Shown in pieces: positions 45,755-54,730 of a DNA stretch of 64,000 nucleotides (position 1 is the first letter of the stretch; every line of letters begins with the position of its first letter). The stretch covers positions 62,001 through 126,000 of the forward strand of contig NZ_AWXC01000051.1 in assembly GCF_000479005.1 (NCBI RefSeq), read 5' to 3'. The notes under the pieces were generated by a model. That model worked only from the letters and a program-made list of their open reading frames with translations. It searched no databases and was not told the DNA's origin. The position numbers and the translations under genes are program-made. Origin of the DNA: Prevotella sp. BV3P1 (lineage in GTDB: Bacteria; Bacteroidota; Bacteroidia; Bacteroidales; Bacteroidaceae).

Positions 45755-46636
45755 TTAAATGGTTCTGTTGGCGATGTCTGCCAAGTATTTTCCATAATTG
45801 TTTTTCAACATGGGTTCTGCTAGTTTCTTAAGTTGTTTGGCGTCAATCCATCCTTGCTTGAAAGCGATTTCTTCCAGGCAGGCGACTTTCAATCCCTGTC
45901 TTTTTTCAATCACCTCAATAAAGGTGCTTGCCTCCGAAAGACTGTCGTGTGTTCCGGTGTCTAACCATGCGAAGCCACGTTGCAGAGTCTTAACTTGTAG
46001 TTGTTGTCGTTCAAGGAATGTTTGGTTGACAGTCGTGATTTCCAGTTCTCCTCGTTCGCTTGGCTTGATTTTCTTTGCAATGTCAATCACGGAGTTTGGG
46101 TAGAAGTACAGTCCCACTACAGCATAATTACTTTTAGGATGTGCGGGCTTTTCTTCAATGCTAAGGCATTTACCTTGATCGTCAAATTCCACCACGCCAT
46201 ACCGTTCAGGGTCGTTCACATAGTAGCCGAAAACAGTTGCTTTGTTTCTTTGTTCGGCATCTTCTAAGCTTTGTTTCAGCATAGCGGTGAATCCCGCTCC
46301 GTAAAATATATTGTCACCCAGCACAAGGCATGCGGAGTCGTTACCAATAAAATCTTCACCCAGGATGAACGCTTGTGCCAATCCGTCAGGACTTGGCTGT
46401 TCAACGTATGAAAACTCTACACCGAGTTCATGACCATCGCCAAGAAGTCTCTTGAATCCTGGTAGGTCATAGGGTGTCGAAATGATGAGAATTTCTTTGA
46501 TTCCGGCCAGCATCAAAACTGATACCGGGTAATAAATCATGGGCTTGTCAAAAATAGGAATGAGCTGTTTGCTTATTCCTTTGGTAATGGGATAAAGGCG
46601 TGTTCCGGAGCCACCGGCTAAAACGATTCCTTTCAT
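45755..46636 (-). CDS. rmlA: Glucose-1-phosphate thymidylyltransferase
   Basis: 293 residues, normal length. Nucleotidyltransferase start [15 protein letters not shown] (about 2-16), [24 protein letters not shown] (about 108-114) and [12 protein letters not shown] (about 222-233). It makes dTDP-glucose, the first step to dTDP-rhamnose for surface polysaccharide. It precedes wzc in a likely operon with a leader of about 150 bases. Confidence 0.95.
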   Translation of the reverse strand: MKGIVLAGGSGTRLYPITKGISKQLIPIFDKPMIYYPVSVLMLAGIKEILIISTPYDLPGFKRLLGDGHELGVEFSYVEQPSPDGLAQAFILGEDFIGNDSACLVLGDNIFYGAGFTAMLKQSLEDAEQRNKATVFGYYVNDPERYGVVEFDDQGKCLSIEEKPAHPKSNYAVVGLYFYPNSVIDIAKKIKPSERGELEITTVNQTFLERQQLQVKTLQRGFAWLDTGTHDSLSEASTFIEVIEKRQGLKVACLEEIAFKQGWIDAKQLKKLAEPMLKNNYGKYLADIANRTI

Positions 46637-46790
46637 TCTTTGAATCCAATTGGTTATTTATCTGACAATCGTGACAGGATTGTAGTTGTTATGGCTATCA
46701 CTTGAACAATCAATTCGTATGTTTTATGGAGCCTTGGTTGCTAATAAGGCACAAGATTCATACTTGTTGAACTTTTTCAAAAGTTGTGTA

Positions 46791-46798
46791 CAAAGGTA
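46791..46798 (-). promoter_or_regulatory. -7 promoter box of rmlA-wzc
   Basis: TACCTTTG on the minus strand, about 155 bases upstream of rmlA, giving a long untranslated leader in which I recognise no riboswitch. Confidence 0.45.
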
Positions 46799-46849
46799 TA
46801 AATAATTATTGAAATAGGAAAGCGCTACAGCTAAATTTGTATCTTTTGT

Positions 46850-46880
46850 TTTGTATATTTATTGTTTTGTCATACCTTTG
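46850..46880 (+). promoter_or_regulatory. Promoter of the hypothetical gene at 46935
   Basis: -33 TTTG (46850-46853) and -7 TACCTTTG (46873-46880), 19 bases apart: a full consensus Bacteroidota promoter. Confidence 0.65.
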
Positions 46881-46934
46881 TAGAGATTTAAGAAAAATCT
46901 CGTGGTCACAAAATGAATTTAATTTTACAATATA

Positions 46935-47564
46935 ATGGCAAATTTATTATCTAAACTGTTTGGAAAGAAAGATGGAAAAGAAACTACCGGTGGGATGGAA
47001 GACTACATGACGCTCATCAGGGTTTACTTTCAATCCGCTATTGCAGCCCAATTGGGTATCAATAACTTAAAGATGCTGCCGGATCTCCGGACGTTCAAAA
47101 TCACTCTGCGCGTGCCCACTGTAAACAACAAGCTGGGAGTGGGCGAGAAAGCACGATGCAAAAACATGTTGAAAGAAATGTATCATACGGATGATATCTT
47201 TTTCAAAGAAATCGATCAGAGTATTCGTAAGAATTGTCGTAAGCTGGAAGATGTGCAGCCATACTTGCTTCAGTTTCAGGGTTTCACCCAAGAGCTGATG
47301 ATGCTCGTGGGAAACTTGATGAAGTTTAAGTTGCGTATGCCATCCATTTTCAAGAGTGCGTTGTATACCATGACAGAAAAGACCGTGAACGACATCTTCA
47401 ACAAAAACGATTATAAGGATGCCGGCGTCATCAAGGCTGTCGTTGCAGTGCGGCAATACGATAAACGACTGGGATTCTCACAAAAGTGGACCACCGATTT
47501 CATTCATCAGGTAGTTATGCTGGCTAAAAAAGAACCGAAACCAGGAAATGAGAACCAAAAATAA
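46935..47564 (+). CDS. Conserved hypothetical protein
   Basis: 209 residues, mostly alpha-helical, rich in Lys and Met, without signal peptide or membrane helix. I recognise no domain. The basic start (LLSKLFGKKDGK) and the end (KKEPKPGNENQK) look disordered. It has its own promoter and is followed by the zapA group, to which it might be linked. Confidence 0.6.
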   Translation: MANLLSKLFGKKDGKETTGGMEDYMTLIRVYFQSAIAAQLGINNLKMLPDLRTFKITLRVPTVNNKLGVGEKARCKNMLKEMYHTDDIFFKEIDQSIRKNCRKLEDVQPYLLQFQGFTQELMMLVGNLMKFKLRMPSIFKSALYTMTEKTVNDIFNKNDYKDAGVIKAVVAVRQYDKRLGFSQKWTTDFIHQVVMLAKKEPKPGNENQK

Positions 47565-47652
47565 CAACCAATGAAACCAAACATGATGATTGGTTAGCGA
47601 AAGTGACAATGTCTGCAAAGATTAAAGTAATGGATAAAAAAATTACTGATAA

Positions 47653-47684
47653 TTTGTGATTGTCAATTTATTAAGCTAAATTTG
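47653..47684 (+). promoter_or_regulatory. Promoter of the zapB-like/zapA genes
   Basis: -33 TTTG (47653-47656), -7 TAAATTTG (47677-47684), spacing 20. The transcript would begin only a few bases before the ATG at 47697. Confidence 0.55.
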
Positions 47685-47696
47685 TGACCAAATTGT

Positions 47697-47996
47697 ATGT
47701 CGATGGATGCTAATGAGAAGACACTAACGCTCTTTACTACTCGCATGAGGCAGATGGTTCTCCAGTACAAGGAAACTAAACAGGAGAACAGCAGCCTGTA
47801 TGCCATGGTTGATGAGCGCGATGCCAAGATAAAACAGCTCGAGGCAAAGTTAGATCAGGCGCAAAAAGACTACAACAGTCTCAAACTGGCCAAGATGATT
47901 GAAATTTCCACCACTGACCTCGAAGTGGCCAAGAAACGGTTGTCAAAGCTGATAAGAGATGTTAATAAATGTATCACGCTACTGAATGAAAAGTAA
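47697..47996 (+). CDS. ZapB-like coiled-coil protein
   Basis: 99 residues, almost entirely coiled coil (about 18-70 with heptads DERDAKIKQLEAKLDQAQKDYNSLKLAKMI). It is 8 bases upstream of zapA, the usual place of a small coiled-coil gene in Bacteroidales. A role with ZapA at the division ring is inferred from position and shape. Confidence 0.6.
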   Translation: MSMDANEKTLTLFTTRMRQMVLQYKETKQENSSLYAMVDERDAKIKQLEAKLDQAQKDYNSLKLAKMIEISTTDLEVAKKRLSKLIRDVNKCITLLNEK

Positions 47997-48004
47997 TCGG
48001 AGCG

Positions 48005-48307
48005 ATGGCAGGAGACAATAGAGATAAACTACAGATAAGATTGCATGTTTACGATACCGACATGAGCGTCACGGTCATGCGGGAGGATGAAGAGTATTAT
48101 CGTAAGGCAGCCAAGCTTATTACCAACACTGTGAATACTTACGCTTCTGTTTTCAAGGCAAAGAGAAGCGAGAAGGATATACTCTATATGGCATTGATAG
48201 ACATAGCATTGCGTTACGAGAAAGAGTCGGCTCGCAATGATGTGGCACCATATAGTCAAATCATATCTCAATTAACTTCTGAAATTGAAGATGCGCTGAA
48301 GGAGTAG
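48005..48307 (+). CDS. zapA: Cell division protein ZapA
   Basis: 100 residues. N-terminal globular part with the family pattern IRLHVYDTDMSVTVMREDEEYYRKAAKLI (about 10-38), then a helix DILYMALIDIALRYEKE (about 58-74). ZapA binds and bundles FtsZ. It lies directly after the coiled-coil gene. Confidence 0.85.
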   Translation: MAGDNRDKLQIRLHVYDTDMSVTVMREDEEYYRKAAKLITNTVNTYASVFKAKRSEKDILYMALIDIALRYEKESARNDVAPYSQIISQLTSEIEDALKE

Positions 48308-48337
48308 TTCACCCCTTCCATCACGCACGCTTACGTA

Positions 48338-48431
48338 GTAGGAAGTTATTTCTTTCCATACCGTTCTGATTTTTGGTGGAGATGTATGGTGCAACGTGTA
48401 GATTGCCGCGCTTACGCATGATACTTCCGAC
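48338..48431 (+). ncRNA. Structured RNA in the zapA-rny space (6S-like candidate)
   Basis: An outer stem joins GTAGGAAGT (48338-48346) to ACTTCCGAC (48423-48431) with one mismatch, and an inner hairpin joins CCATAC (48356-48361) to GTATGG (48384-48389). CGCTTACG occurs twice (48328-48335, 48409-48416). A long rod with an open middle is the 6S RNA shape, and in Proteobacteria 6S RNA also lies next to zapA. No promoter was recognised, so it could instead be a leader of rny. Confidence 0.4.
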
Positions 48432-48479
48432 CTCTTTCATTTATGTAGTTATTATAAATGAAATTTAAATTTAAAAATA

Positions 48480-50012
48480 ATGAGTATAGTAATTGTTGCC
48501 ATCGTAGCGCTGATTCTTGGCGGACTGGGTGGCTATGCGATTTTCCGTTACGTTGTCAAGGGAAAATATAATGAATTGGTAGCAGCCGCTGACAAAGAGG
48601 CTGAAGTTATTAAGGAAAAGAAACTGTTGGAGGTCAAGGAGAAATTCTTGAACAAAAAGTCTGAGTTGGAGAAAGAAGTTCAACTTCGCAACCAAAAAAT
48701 CCAACAGACCGAGAACAAGCTCAAGCAAAGAGAAATTGGATTGACCCAGCGTCAGGAAGAACTTGGACGTAGAAAACAGGAGGTGGATAATCAGCAACAA
48801 CGCATCGAAAATGAAAAGAAATTGTTGCAAATCAAACAGGCTGAGCTTGACAAAATGCAACTACAAGAGCGCAACATGCTGGAAGAACTCTCCGGACTGA
48901 GTGCAGAAGAAGCAAAAAGCAGATTGATAGAAAGCCTGAAAGACGAGGCACGTACAGATGCAGCTGGCTACATCAATGAAATCATAGACGAGGCTAAGCT
49001 CAACGCGAACCAAGAGGCTAAGAAGATTGTCATACAGACCATCCAGCGCGTAGCTACAGAGACGGCCATTGAAAATTCTGTCAGCGTCTTCCACATTGAC
49101 AACGACGAGGTGAAAGGTCGCATCATTGGACGCGAGGGACGCAACATCCGTGCCTTGGAAGCTGCAACGGGAGTAGAAATCGTTGTAGACGACACGCCCG
49201 AAGCCATCGTTATCTCTGCGTTCGATCCAGTGCGTCGAGAGGTTTGCCGTTTGGCTCTTCACCAGCTCGTTGCCGATGGACGTATCCACCCCGCACGTAT
49301 AGAAGAGGTGGTGGCAAAGGTAAAGAAGCAGCTTGATAACGAAATCATTGAAACGGGCAAACGTACCGTGATAGACTTAGGTATTCATGGTCTGCACCCA
49401 GAATTGGTGCGCATCGTAGGTAAGATGAAATATCGTTCAAGCTATGGACAGAACCTCCTTCAGCATGCGCGTGAAACCGCTAATCTCTGTGCGGTGATGG
49501 CGTCAGAGCTGGGGCTCAATCCTAAGAAAGCAAAGCGTGCAGGACTTTTACACGACATCGGTAAGGTACCTGATGAGGAGAGTGAACTGCCCCACGCACT
49601 GTATGGTGGTAAGTTAGCTGAAAAATACAAGGAGAAACCGGATATTTGCAATGCTATCGCAGCCCACCATGATGAGGTAGAGATGCAAACCCTGCTGGCT
49701 CCCATTGTCCAGGTGTGTGATGCCATCTCGGGTGCGCGCCCTGGTGCACGACGCGAAATTGTGGAAGCATATATCAAACGACTGAATGACCTCGAGGCCA
49801 TCGCCATGAGTTATCCTGGTGTGACAAAGACTTATGCTATACAGGCTGGTCGCGAACTTCGCGTCATCGTTGGTGCTGACCAGATGGATGACGCCGAAAC
49901 ACTGAAGTTGTCAGATGATATTGCTACCAAGATTCAAAACGAGATGACCTATCCCGGTCAAGTAAAAATCACCGTCATTCGCGAGACACGCAGCGTGGCC
50001 TATGCTAAATAA
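48480..50012 (+). CDS. rny: Ribonuclease Y
   Basis: 510 residues, normal length. One N-terminal membrane helix (about 2-22), a long coiled coil (about 30-150), KH domain ([19 protein letters not shown] about 205-223) and an HD domain with HDIGK (about 359-363) plus AAHHDE. It is a membrane-bound endonuclease that starts mRNA decay. A strong terminator follows at 50052. Confidence 0.95.
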   Translation: MSIVIVAIVALILGGLGGYAIFRYVVKGKYNELVAAADKEAEVIKEKKLLEVKEKFLNKKSELEKEVQLRNQKIQQTENKLKQREIGLTQRQEELGRRKQEVDNQQQRIENEKKLLQIKQAELDKMQLQERNMLEELSGLSAEEAKSRLIESLKDEARTDAAGYINEIIDEAKLNANQEAKKIVIQTIQRVATETAIENSVSVFHIDNDEVKGRIIGREGRNIRALEAATGVEIVVDDTPEAIVISAFDPVRREVCRLALHQLVADGRIHPARIEEVVAKVKKQLDNEIIETGKRTVIDLGIHGLHPELVRIVGKMKYRSSYGQNLLQHARETANLCAVMASELGLNPKKAKRAGLLHDIGKVPDEESELPHALYGGKLAEKYKEKPDICNAIAAHHDEVEMQTLLAPIVQVCDAISGARPGARREIVEAYIKRLNDLEAIAMSYPGVTKTYAIQAGRELRVIVGADQMDDAETLKLSDDIATKIQNEMTYPGQVKITVIRETRSVAYAK

Positions 50013-50051
50013 GAAATGATAAGAATTATATATATACTGTACGCGTGAATA

Positions 50052-50087
50052 AAAAAAGGTGTGTCAAGATGTTGATGCACCTTTTTT
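50052..50087 (+). terminator. Terminator of rny
   Basis: AAAAAAGGTG (50052-50061) pairs perfectly with CACCTTTTTT (50078-50087). Confidence 0.85.
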
Positions 50088-50301
50088 GGTGCCTAATCAA
50101 TCAAAAAACTACAGCTATCCACTCATCGAGAATGCGCTGAATGACAAATCCATCGAACGCATGTGCGGGTGACCATAGCGTGAAAGCTATTTGTTGCGCC
50201 TTGTGGGTAGGGGTTATGCGGAGGCGTTTCGCACAGCAACTCCTTTGGTCAGTCACCGACTACTTCACATTTAACGGATTCAATCCCATTGAGTTTGTCG
50301 T
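50088..50301. other. Non-coding stretch before the 22-base repeats
   Basis: No gene, promoter or RNA recognised. CCATTGAGTTTG just before the repeats (50286-50297) is an inverted version of the repeat unit, as at 60529. Confidence 0.4.
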
Positions 50302-50411
50302 CCAATCTCTATGACTTTAGATGCTAATCTCTATGACTTTAGATGCCAATCTCTATGACTTTAGACACCAAACCCATAGACTTTGGAAACCAACCCCATT
50401 GACTTTGAAAA
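50302..50411. repeat. Tandem 22-base intergenic repeat, locus B (5 units)
   Basis: Units start at 50302, 50324, 50346, 50368 and 50390; the first three are nearly identical (CCAATCTCTATGACTTTAGA). Same family as loci A and C. Confidence 0.8.
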
Positions 50412-50447
50412 TCGATTGATAAATGGATGCAAGTTAAAGCAAAAGTT

Positions 50448-51113
50448 TTACTCGATACTTTCTACTGTAACTCCCTCAAAATGAGAAATTAAAGACAAGA
50501 TATGGTTATTGGCTTTGGCTCGCTTGATGGTTATTTCCATTTCGACGTTGTAGCTTGTTCCTGTGCCAAATTTTTCAGGGTGAATTTCGTATGAGTTGAT
50601 AGTTATCTTTTCTTGGTCAAGATGATTCAGGATTTCTTGAATGTGTTGCTTGTCAGAAGCAATAAATGTTAGATTAATGTTTCGGTTGCCAAAACGCTTC
50701 ATCGTATAATTCAACGTTTCCAAGCAGGCAAGCACCATGACTGTTGAAGCCACAGCAATGACGTACATACTAGCCCCGCATGCCAGACCGATGGCAGCCG
50801 TTGCCCATAAACCGGCGGCTGTTGTGAGTCCGCGGATGACCTGTTTTTGGAAAATAATAGTGCCGGCACCGATGAAACCAATGCCCGATACAACTTGTGA
50901 AGCAATACGCGAAGGATCCAAAGATACATTTGGCTGTGTGGCAAGAATGTGTTCAAAACCGTACTGAGATACCACCATGAAGAGTGCACTGCCCAGGCCT
51001 ACGAGAAAGTGCGTGCGAAAACCTGCTTCTTTGGCTCTGTATTCGCGTTCTAAACCGATGAGACCGCCTAAAAGGGCAGCTATCATTATGCGAAGAATCA
51101 AATTGATGTCCAT
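50448..51113 (-). CDS. MgtC/SapB-family membrane protein
   Basis: 221 residues. The family region GGLIGLEREYRAKEAGFRTHFLVGLGSALFM (about 16-46) and four to five membrane helices up to about 130, then a cytoplasmic ACT-like domain (about 145-221). Linked to magnesium homeostasis and stress in other bacteria. Single gene, divergent from the serine dehydratase. Confidence 0.88.
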   Translation of the reverse strand: MDINLILRIMIAALLGGLIGLEREYRAKEAGFRTHFLVGLGSALFMVVSQYGFEHILATQPNVSLDPSRIASQVVSGIGFIGAGTIIFQKQVIRGLTTAAGLWATAAIGLACGASMYVIAVASTVMVLACLETLNYTMKRFGNRNINLTFIASDKQHIQEILNHLDQEKITINSYEIHPEKFGTGTSYNVEMEITIKRAKANNHILSLISHFEGVTVESIE

Positions 51114-51182
51114 ATTATACCTTTATTCATGCGAAGATAAATAAAAATTCATAAAATAGCAAACTAGCATTAGAAAAATAGC

Positions 51183-51190
51183 TACCTTTG
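51183..51190 (+). promoter_or_regulatory. -7 promoter box of the serine dehydratase gene
   Basis: TACCTTTG at 51183-51190. With a start of transcription near 51197 the ATG at 51256 is favoured over the in-frame ATG at 51202. Confidence 0.55.
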
Positions 51191-51255
51191 TACTAGATTG
51201 TATGTTGATGCAGACAAATCATCGATTTAAGTCGATCAAAAACAAACGTGAAGTT

Positions 51256-52461
51256 ATGAAATCGTTGAAAGAATTATATAAAATAGGTAGGGGACCCTCC
51301 AGCAGTCATACCATGGGACCTCAATTGGCTTCTAAGATATTCTTGGAGAAGTATCCTCATGCCCATAGTTATGAAGTGACGCTCTATGGCAGTTTGGCCG
51401 CAACGGGCAAAGGGCACATGACTGATGTTGCTATAACCGACGTAGTAGGCGTGGACCATAAGTTGGAAATAGTGTGGAAGCCCAAGATTTTTCTTCCATT
51501 CCATCCCAACGGAATGGAGTTCAAGGCTTTTGGTGAACATCAGGAGCTGTTGGGCAGCTGGGTAGTATATAGCGTTGGTGGCGGTGCCTTGTCAGAAGGA
51601 AAAGGCGATGATGATCTGTTTGACACCCCAGATGTATACGACCTGAACACCATGAACGACATTATGAAGTGGTGTGAGTCTAATGGTCGAAGCTACTGGG
51701 AATATGTCGCCATGTGTGAAGGTGATGACATCTGGGACTATCTCATGGAATGTTGGAACGTGATGAAAGCGGCTGTGGAACGTGGCATCAATCATGAAGG
51801 AGTGCTGCCCGGTCCCCTGAATCTTCGCCGAAAAGCGCCCAGCTTCTATGTGAAGGCGACAGGGTACAAGAGGTCTTTGCAAACGCGTGGACTTGTATAT
51901 GCATACGCACTCGCGGTGAGTGAGGAGAATGCTTCCGGTGGAACTATTGTCACAGCTCCTACCTGTGGTGCCTCTGGTGTGATGCCAGCGGTGTTGTATC
52001 ATTTGGCCAAGGGACACGAATTCAGTGATACGCGCATCCTACACGCTATGGCCACGGCCGGACTGTTTGGCAACATCGTGAAGCACAATGCATCTATCTC
52101 TGGCGCTGACGTAGGATGTCAGGGCGAGGTGGGCGTGGCTTGCGCTATGGTTGCTGCGGCAGCATGCCAGTTGTTTGGTGGCAGTAACATGCAAATAGAG
52201 TATGCGGCCGAGATGGGACTTGAACATCATCTGGGCATGACCTGCGACCCAGTATGTGGTTTGGTTCAGATTCCGTGTATCGAGCGCAACGCTTTTGCCG
52301 CAACCCGGGCATTGGACGCGAACTTATATGCCTCATTTTCAGACGGCAAGCATCGTGTGTCGTTTGACAAGGTTGTGAGAGTGATGAAAAGAACAGGACA
52401 CGATTTACCTTCGCTTTATAAAGAAACCAGTGAAGGAGGTCTGGCCGCAGTGATATCTTAG
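51256..52461 (+). CDS. L-serine ammonia-lyase (iron-sulfur type)
   Basis: 401 residues from ATG 51256, because the family begins MKSLKELYKIGxGPSSSHTMGP here. A beta domain (about 1-120) and an alpha domain with TAPTCGASGVMP (about 235-246) and CDPVCGLVQIPC (about 330-341), whose cysteines hold the 4Fe-4S cluster. It deaminates serine to pyruvate and ammonia. Single-chain fusion of the alpha and beta parts. Confidence 0.92.
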   Translation: MKSLKELYKIGRGPSSSHTMGPQLASKIFLEKYPHAHSYEVTLYGSLAATGKGHMTDVAITDVVGVDHKLEIVWKPKIFLPFHPNGMEFKAFGEHQELLGSWVVYSVGGGALSEGKGDDDLFDTPDVYDLNTMNDIMKWCESNGRSYWEYVAMCEGDDIWDYLMECWNVMKAAVERGINHEGVLPGPLNLRRKAPSFYVKATGYKRSLQTRGLVYAYALAVSEENASGGTIVTAPTCGASGVMPAVLYHLAKGHEFSDTRILHAMATAGLFGNIVKHNASISGADVGCQGEVGVACAMVAAAACQLFGGSNMQIEYAAEMGLEHHLGMTCDPVCGLVQIPCIERNAFAATRALDANLYASFSDGKHRVSFDKVVRVMKRTGHDLPSLYKETSEGGLAAVIS

Positions 52462-52488
52462 TCTAGCTTTTTAATGAGCGTGTCTGCG

Positions 52489-54036
52489 TTATCGTGAGCT
52501 TTGAAAGCCTTCCAGCAGTTGGTATTTCTTCCGCATCATCCTATTATAAATGTTGCGAAGCCAAAGCTTACTGGTGGCGATGAACACTATGCCAACAGCT
52601 AACATGGATGCATAGACCTGTTGTTCGCCCATGAAACCATTCAATGTAGTAATGAGGATGCTGGGTACGAAGAGGCATCCCATGGTGACGGCCAGTTGTC
52701 TGTAATTGTTTTCCATTCCGGCTTTACTTATGTATTTGGTGTTGAGCGGTAAGGTTTGCTTGTTGTAGACGGCCATTTGAAAGAGAATGAAATATTGCAA
52801 ACCAGCCGTAAACACAGCATAAGCCAGGAGCATGAGCAATGACCATTTGCCAACAACGACTGTTGGAATCATCAACAGGAAGGGTACTAACAACATAGCG
52901 CAGTAGAATATATATTTCGCTTTGAGGAGCAATAGAATGTTTTCTTGGTGTACCATGAGACAATCTATGTAGTTGCCTTCATTGCACATGATGCGTGTCA
53001 GCATCACCGCACCAAAGACAACAAAGTTGTAACAACCCAAGAACGAAACCATGGCACCGCTGTCGTAGATGTCTGTAAAAGAGAGGAAGACAGAGAAAAC
53101 GAACACCACACTGACGGAGGTAATGAAACTTTTTCGGGGATTCTTGTTGCGCAATAGGTTTTTTACCTCAAGTTGTAGGTAAAGACCTGTTTGTCCAAAC
53201 CGTTCAAAAAACGAAAGCTTATTGACATGGTGCAGGTTCGTTTTTTCTATATGCATCAATTCTGACTGGATGTGTGAATACTGAATGTGCCGGTTGATGG
53301 AGATAAGAAGAGTCAATAAGGCCACAGGGACGAGGTAGGGGAGTGGGCTCCCGTCTGTGATGAAACGTCCTATGTTGGTATAAAAATCAAACAGGTAATC
53401 CAGTCTGGCATGCTTGCCTAAATACCAAGGCATGGCCATAATGGCATAAACCATGCCCACCAGTAACCACCAAAGTGCACTGTCATTGATTAAGGTTCGT
53501 GCAATATGATACCATTGTGTATTGACCAGTATGAGTAGCCAAAAGAAAAACAATATGCCGAGTGAAGCCCAAACGCCAGAACTGAAGACGACCGACATCA
53601 AAATATACGGAACCAGAAAAGCGAACCAGGAGAAATTGTATCCGGAAAGAAGTGTTGTTCCGATGAAATTGTCAATGCAAGAATACTTAGAAATGGGCAA
53701 CAGAACGTAGGGCTTGATGAGCTGTGCGGGGATTTCTTGAACCGCAAATCTGGAGAAAAAATCAAGCACAAGGATGAAAGGAATTGTTCCGCAGACAAAT
53801 TCAACTGGGGTGTAGGAGCGGCTGTCATTGGCTGCCAAAGACAAAAGAATGGCGATGAAGCAAAGATAAACGAATCCAAAAATGGTCATTCCCCACATGA
53901 CATACTTGGCAGCCTTGTTTTGTTGAAAACTTAAATTGCGTTTTTCGGCCAGTTTCCGATGACGCCAAATCATCTTGAACAAGTCAACTCGCTGTTTGAA
54001 ATCTGATAACAGATGTGATCGTTGCATTGAGTTCAT
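52489..54036 (-). CDS. DUF5687 multi-pass membrane protein
   Basis: 515 residues with about 10-12 membrane helices and the family start FKMIWRHRKLAEKRNLSFQQNKAAKYVMW. These proteins are ABC-2-like permeases normally paired with an ATPase gene; here no ATPase lies next to it. It is 48 bases downstream of the lolA-like gene. Confidence 0.75.
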   Translation of the reverse strand: MNSMQRSHLLSDFKQRVDLFKMIWRHRKLAEKRNLSFQQNKAAKYVMWGMTIFGFVYLCFIAILLSLAANDSRSYTPVEFVCGTIPFILVLDFFSRFAVQEIPAQLIKPYVLLPISKYSCIDNFIGTTLLSGYNFSWFAFLVPYILMSVVFSSGVWASLGILFFFWLLILVNTQWYHIARTLINDSALWWLLVGMVYAIMAMPWYLGKHARLDYLFDFYTNIGRFITDGSPLPYLVPVALLTLLISINRHIQYSHIQSELMHIEKTNLHHVNKLSFFERFGQTGLYLQLEVKNLLRNKNPRKSFITSVSVVFVFSVFLSFTDIYDSGAMVSFLGCYNFVVFGAVMLTRIMCNEGNYIDCLMVHQENILLLLKAKYIFYCAMLLVPFLLMIPTVVVGKWSLLMLLAYAVFTAGLQYFILFQMAVYNKQTLPLNTKYISKAGMENNYRQLAVTMGCLFVPSILITTLNGFMGEQQVYASMLAVGIVFIATSKLWLRNIYNRMMRKKYQLLEGFQSSR

Positions 54037-54084
54037 GTGGTTAAATATTGATCAGTGATTTCTTATTCGATAGTTTTGCAGTGG

Positions 54085-54717
54085 CTATCTCAAATCAATG
54101 ACCTCGGCAGACGGCATGTCTTTCGATCGAAATACGAAAGTGCTGTTGGGAAGGTTCTTGGCTTTGAAGTTGCTGATGTTGATGACGGTCCAGCTACCCC
54201 CTTGTTTAATCTTCACTTGTGACGGACTGTAGGTTCGCTTGTTGATGTAGATGTACATTTCAGGGATACCATTGTTCTTGTTTTGGGCAACCATGTGTAC
54301 TTCGTAATTGTTTCCCCTTACTTGATGATTCAATCGATATCCCGCCTTATACATGTTGATGAAGGTATAGGGATTCATGGAGATTTGCTGCGAACGCGAC
54401 GGGTTAGAGATGTTCACCTCGTTGGTGCTCTTCATGTAACTCCACTGTGTTTTGCCGTCAAACCACACCATGGCTTGGGGTGTTCGTGCATGAAACTTGT
54501 TGCCCTTGATGGCAATAGTACCGGAAGTCTTTCCCATCTTCGCGCTTGAAATCGTGAAGTTGGCACTCGCACCACCTGCTCTTCCAACTACTTGTGCTGT
54601 CCTGTCCAGTATTTTTCGGGTCTGCGAACTACCTTGACTGTTTGCATTTGTATATAAAGTGACAGCAAATAGGAATAGGATAACTCTCTGTACGTTTAAA
54701 AATAGATATCTTTTCAT
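54085..54717 (-). CDS. LolA-like outer-membrane lipoprotein carrier
   Basis: 210 residues from the ATG at 54717; upstream codons in the open frame overlap ftsK and are unlikely. Signal peptide (about 1-29), then the LolA half-barrel pattern with VVGRAGGASANFTI, KGNKFHARTPQAMVWFDGKTQWSY (about 80-103). It carries lipoproteins across the periplasm. It follows ftsK by 13 bases, the common order in Bacteroidota. Confidence 0.82.
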   Translation of the reverse strand: MKRYLFLNVQRVILFLFAVTLYTNANSQGSSQTRKILDRTAQVVGRAGGASANFTISSAKMGKTSGTIAIKGNKFHARTPQAMVWFDGKTQWSYMKSTNEVNISNPSRSQQISMNPYTFINMYKAGYRLNHQVRGNNYEVHMVAQNKNNGIPEMYIYINKRTYSPSQVKIKQGGSWTVINISNFKAKNLPNSTFVFRSKDMPSAEVIDLR

Positions 54718-54730
54718 TTTATTATTTCTT

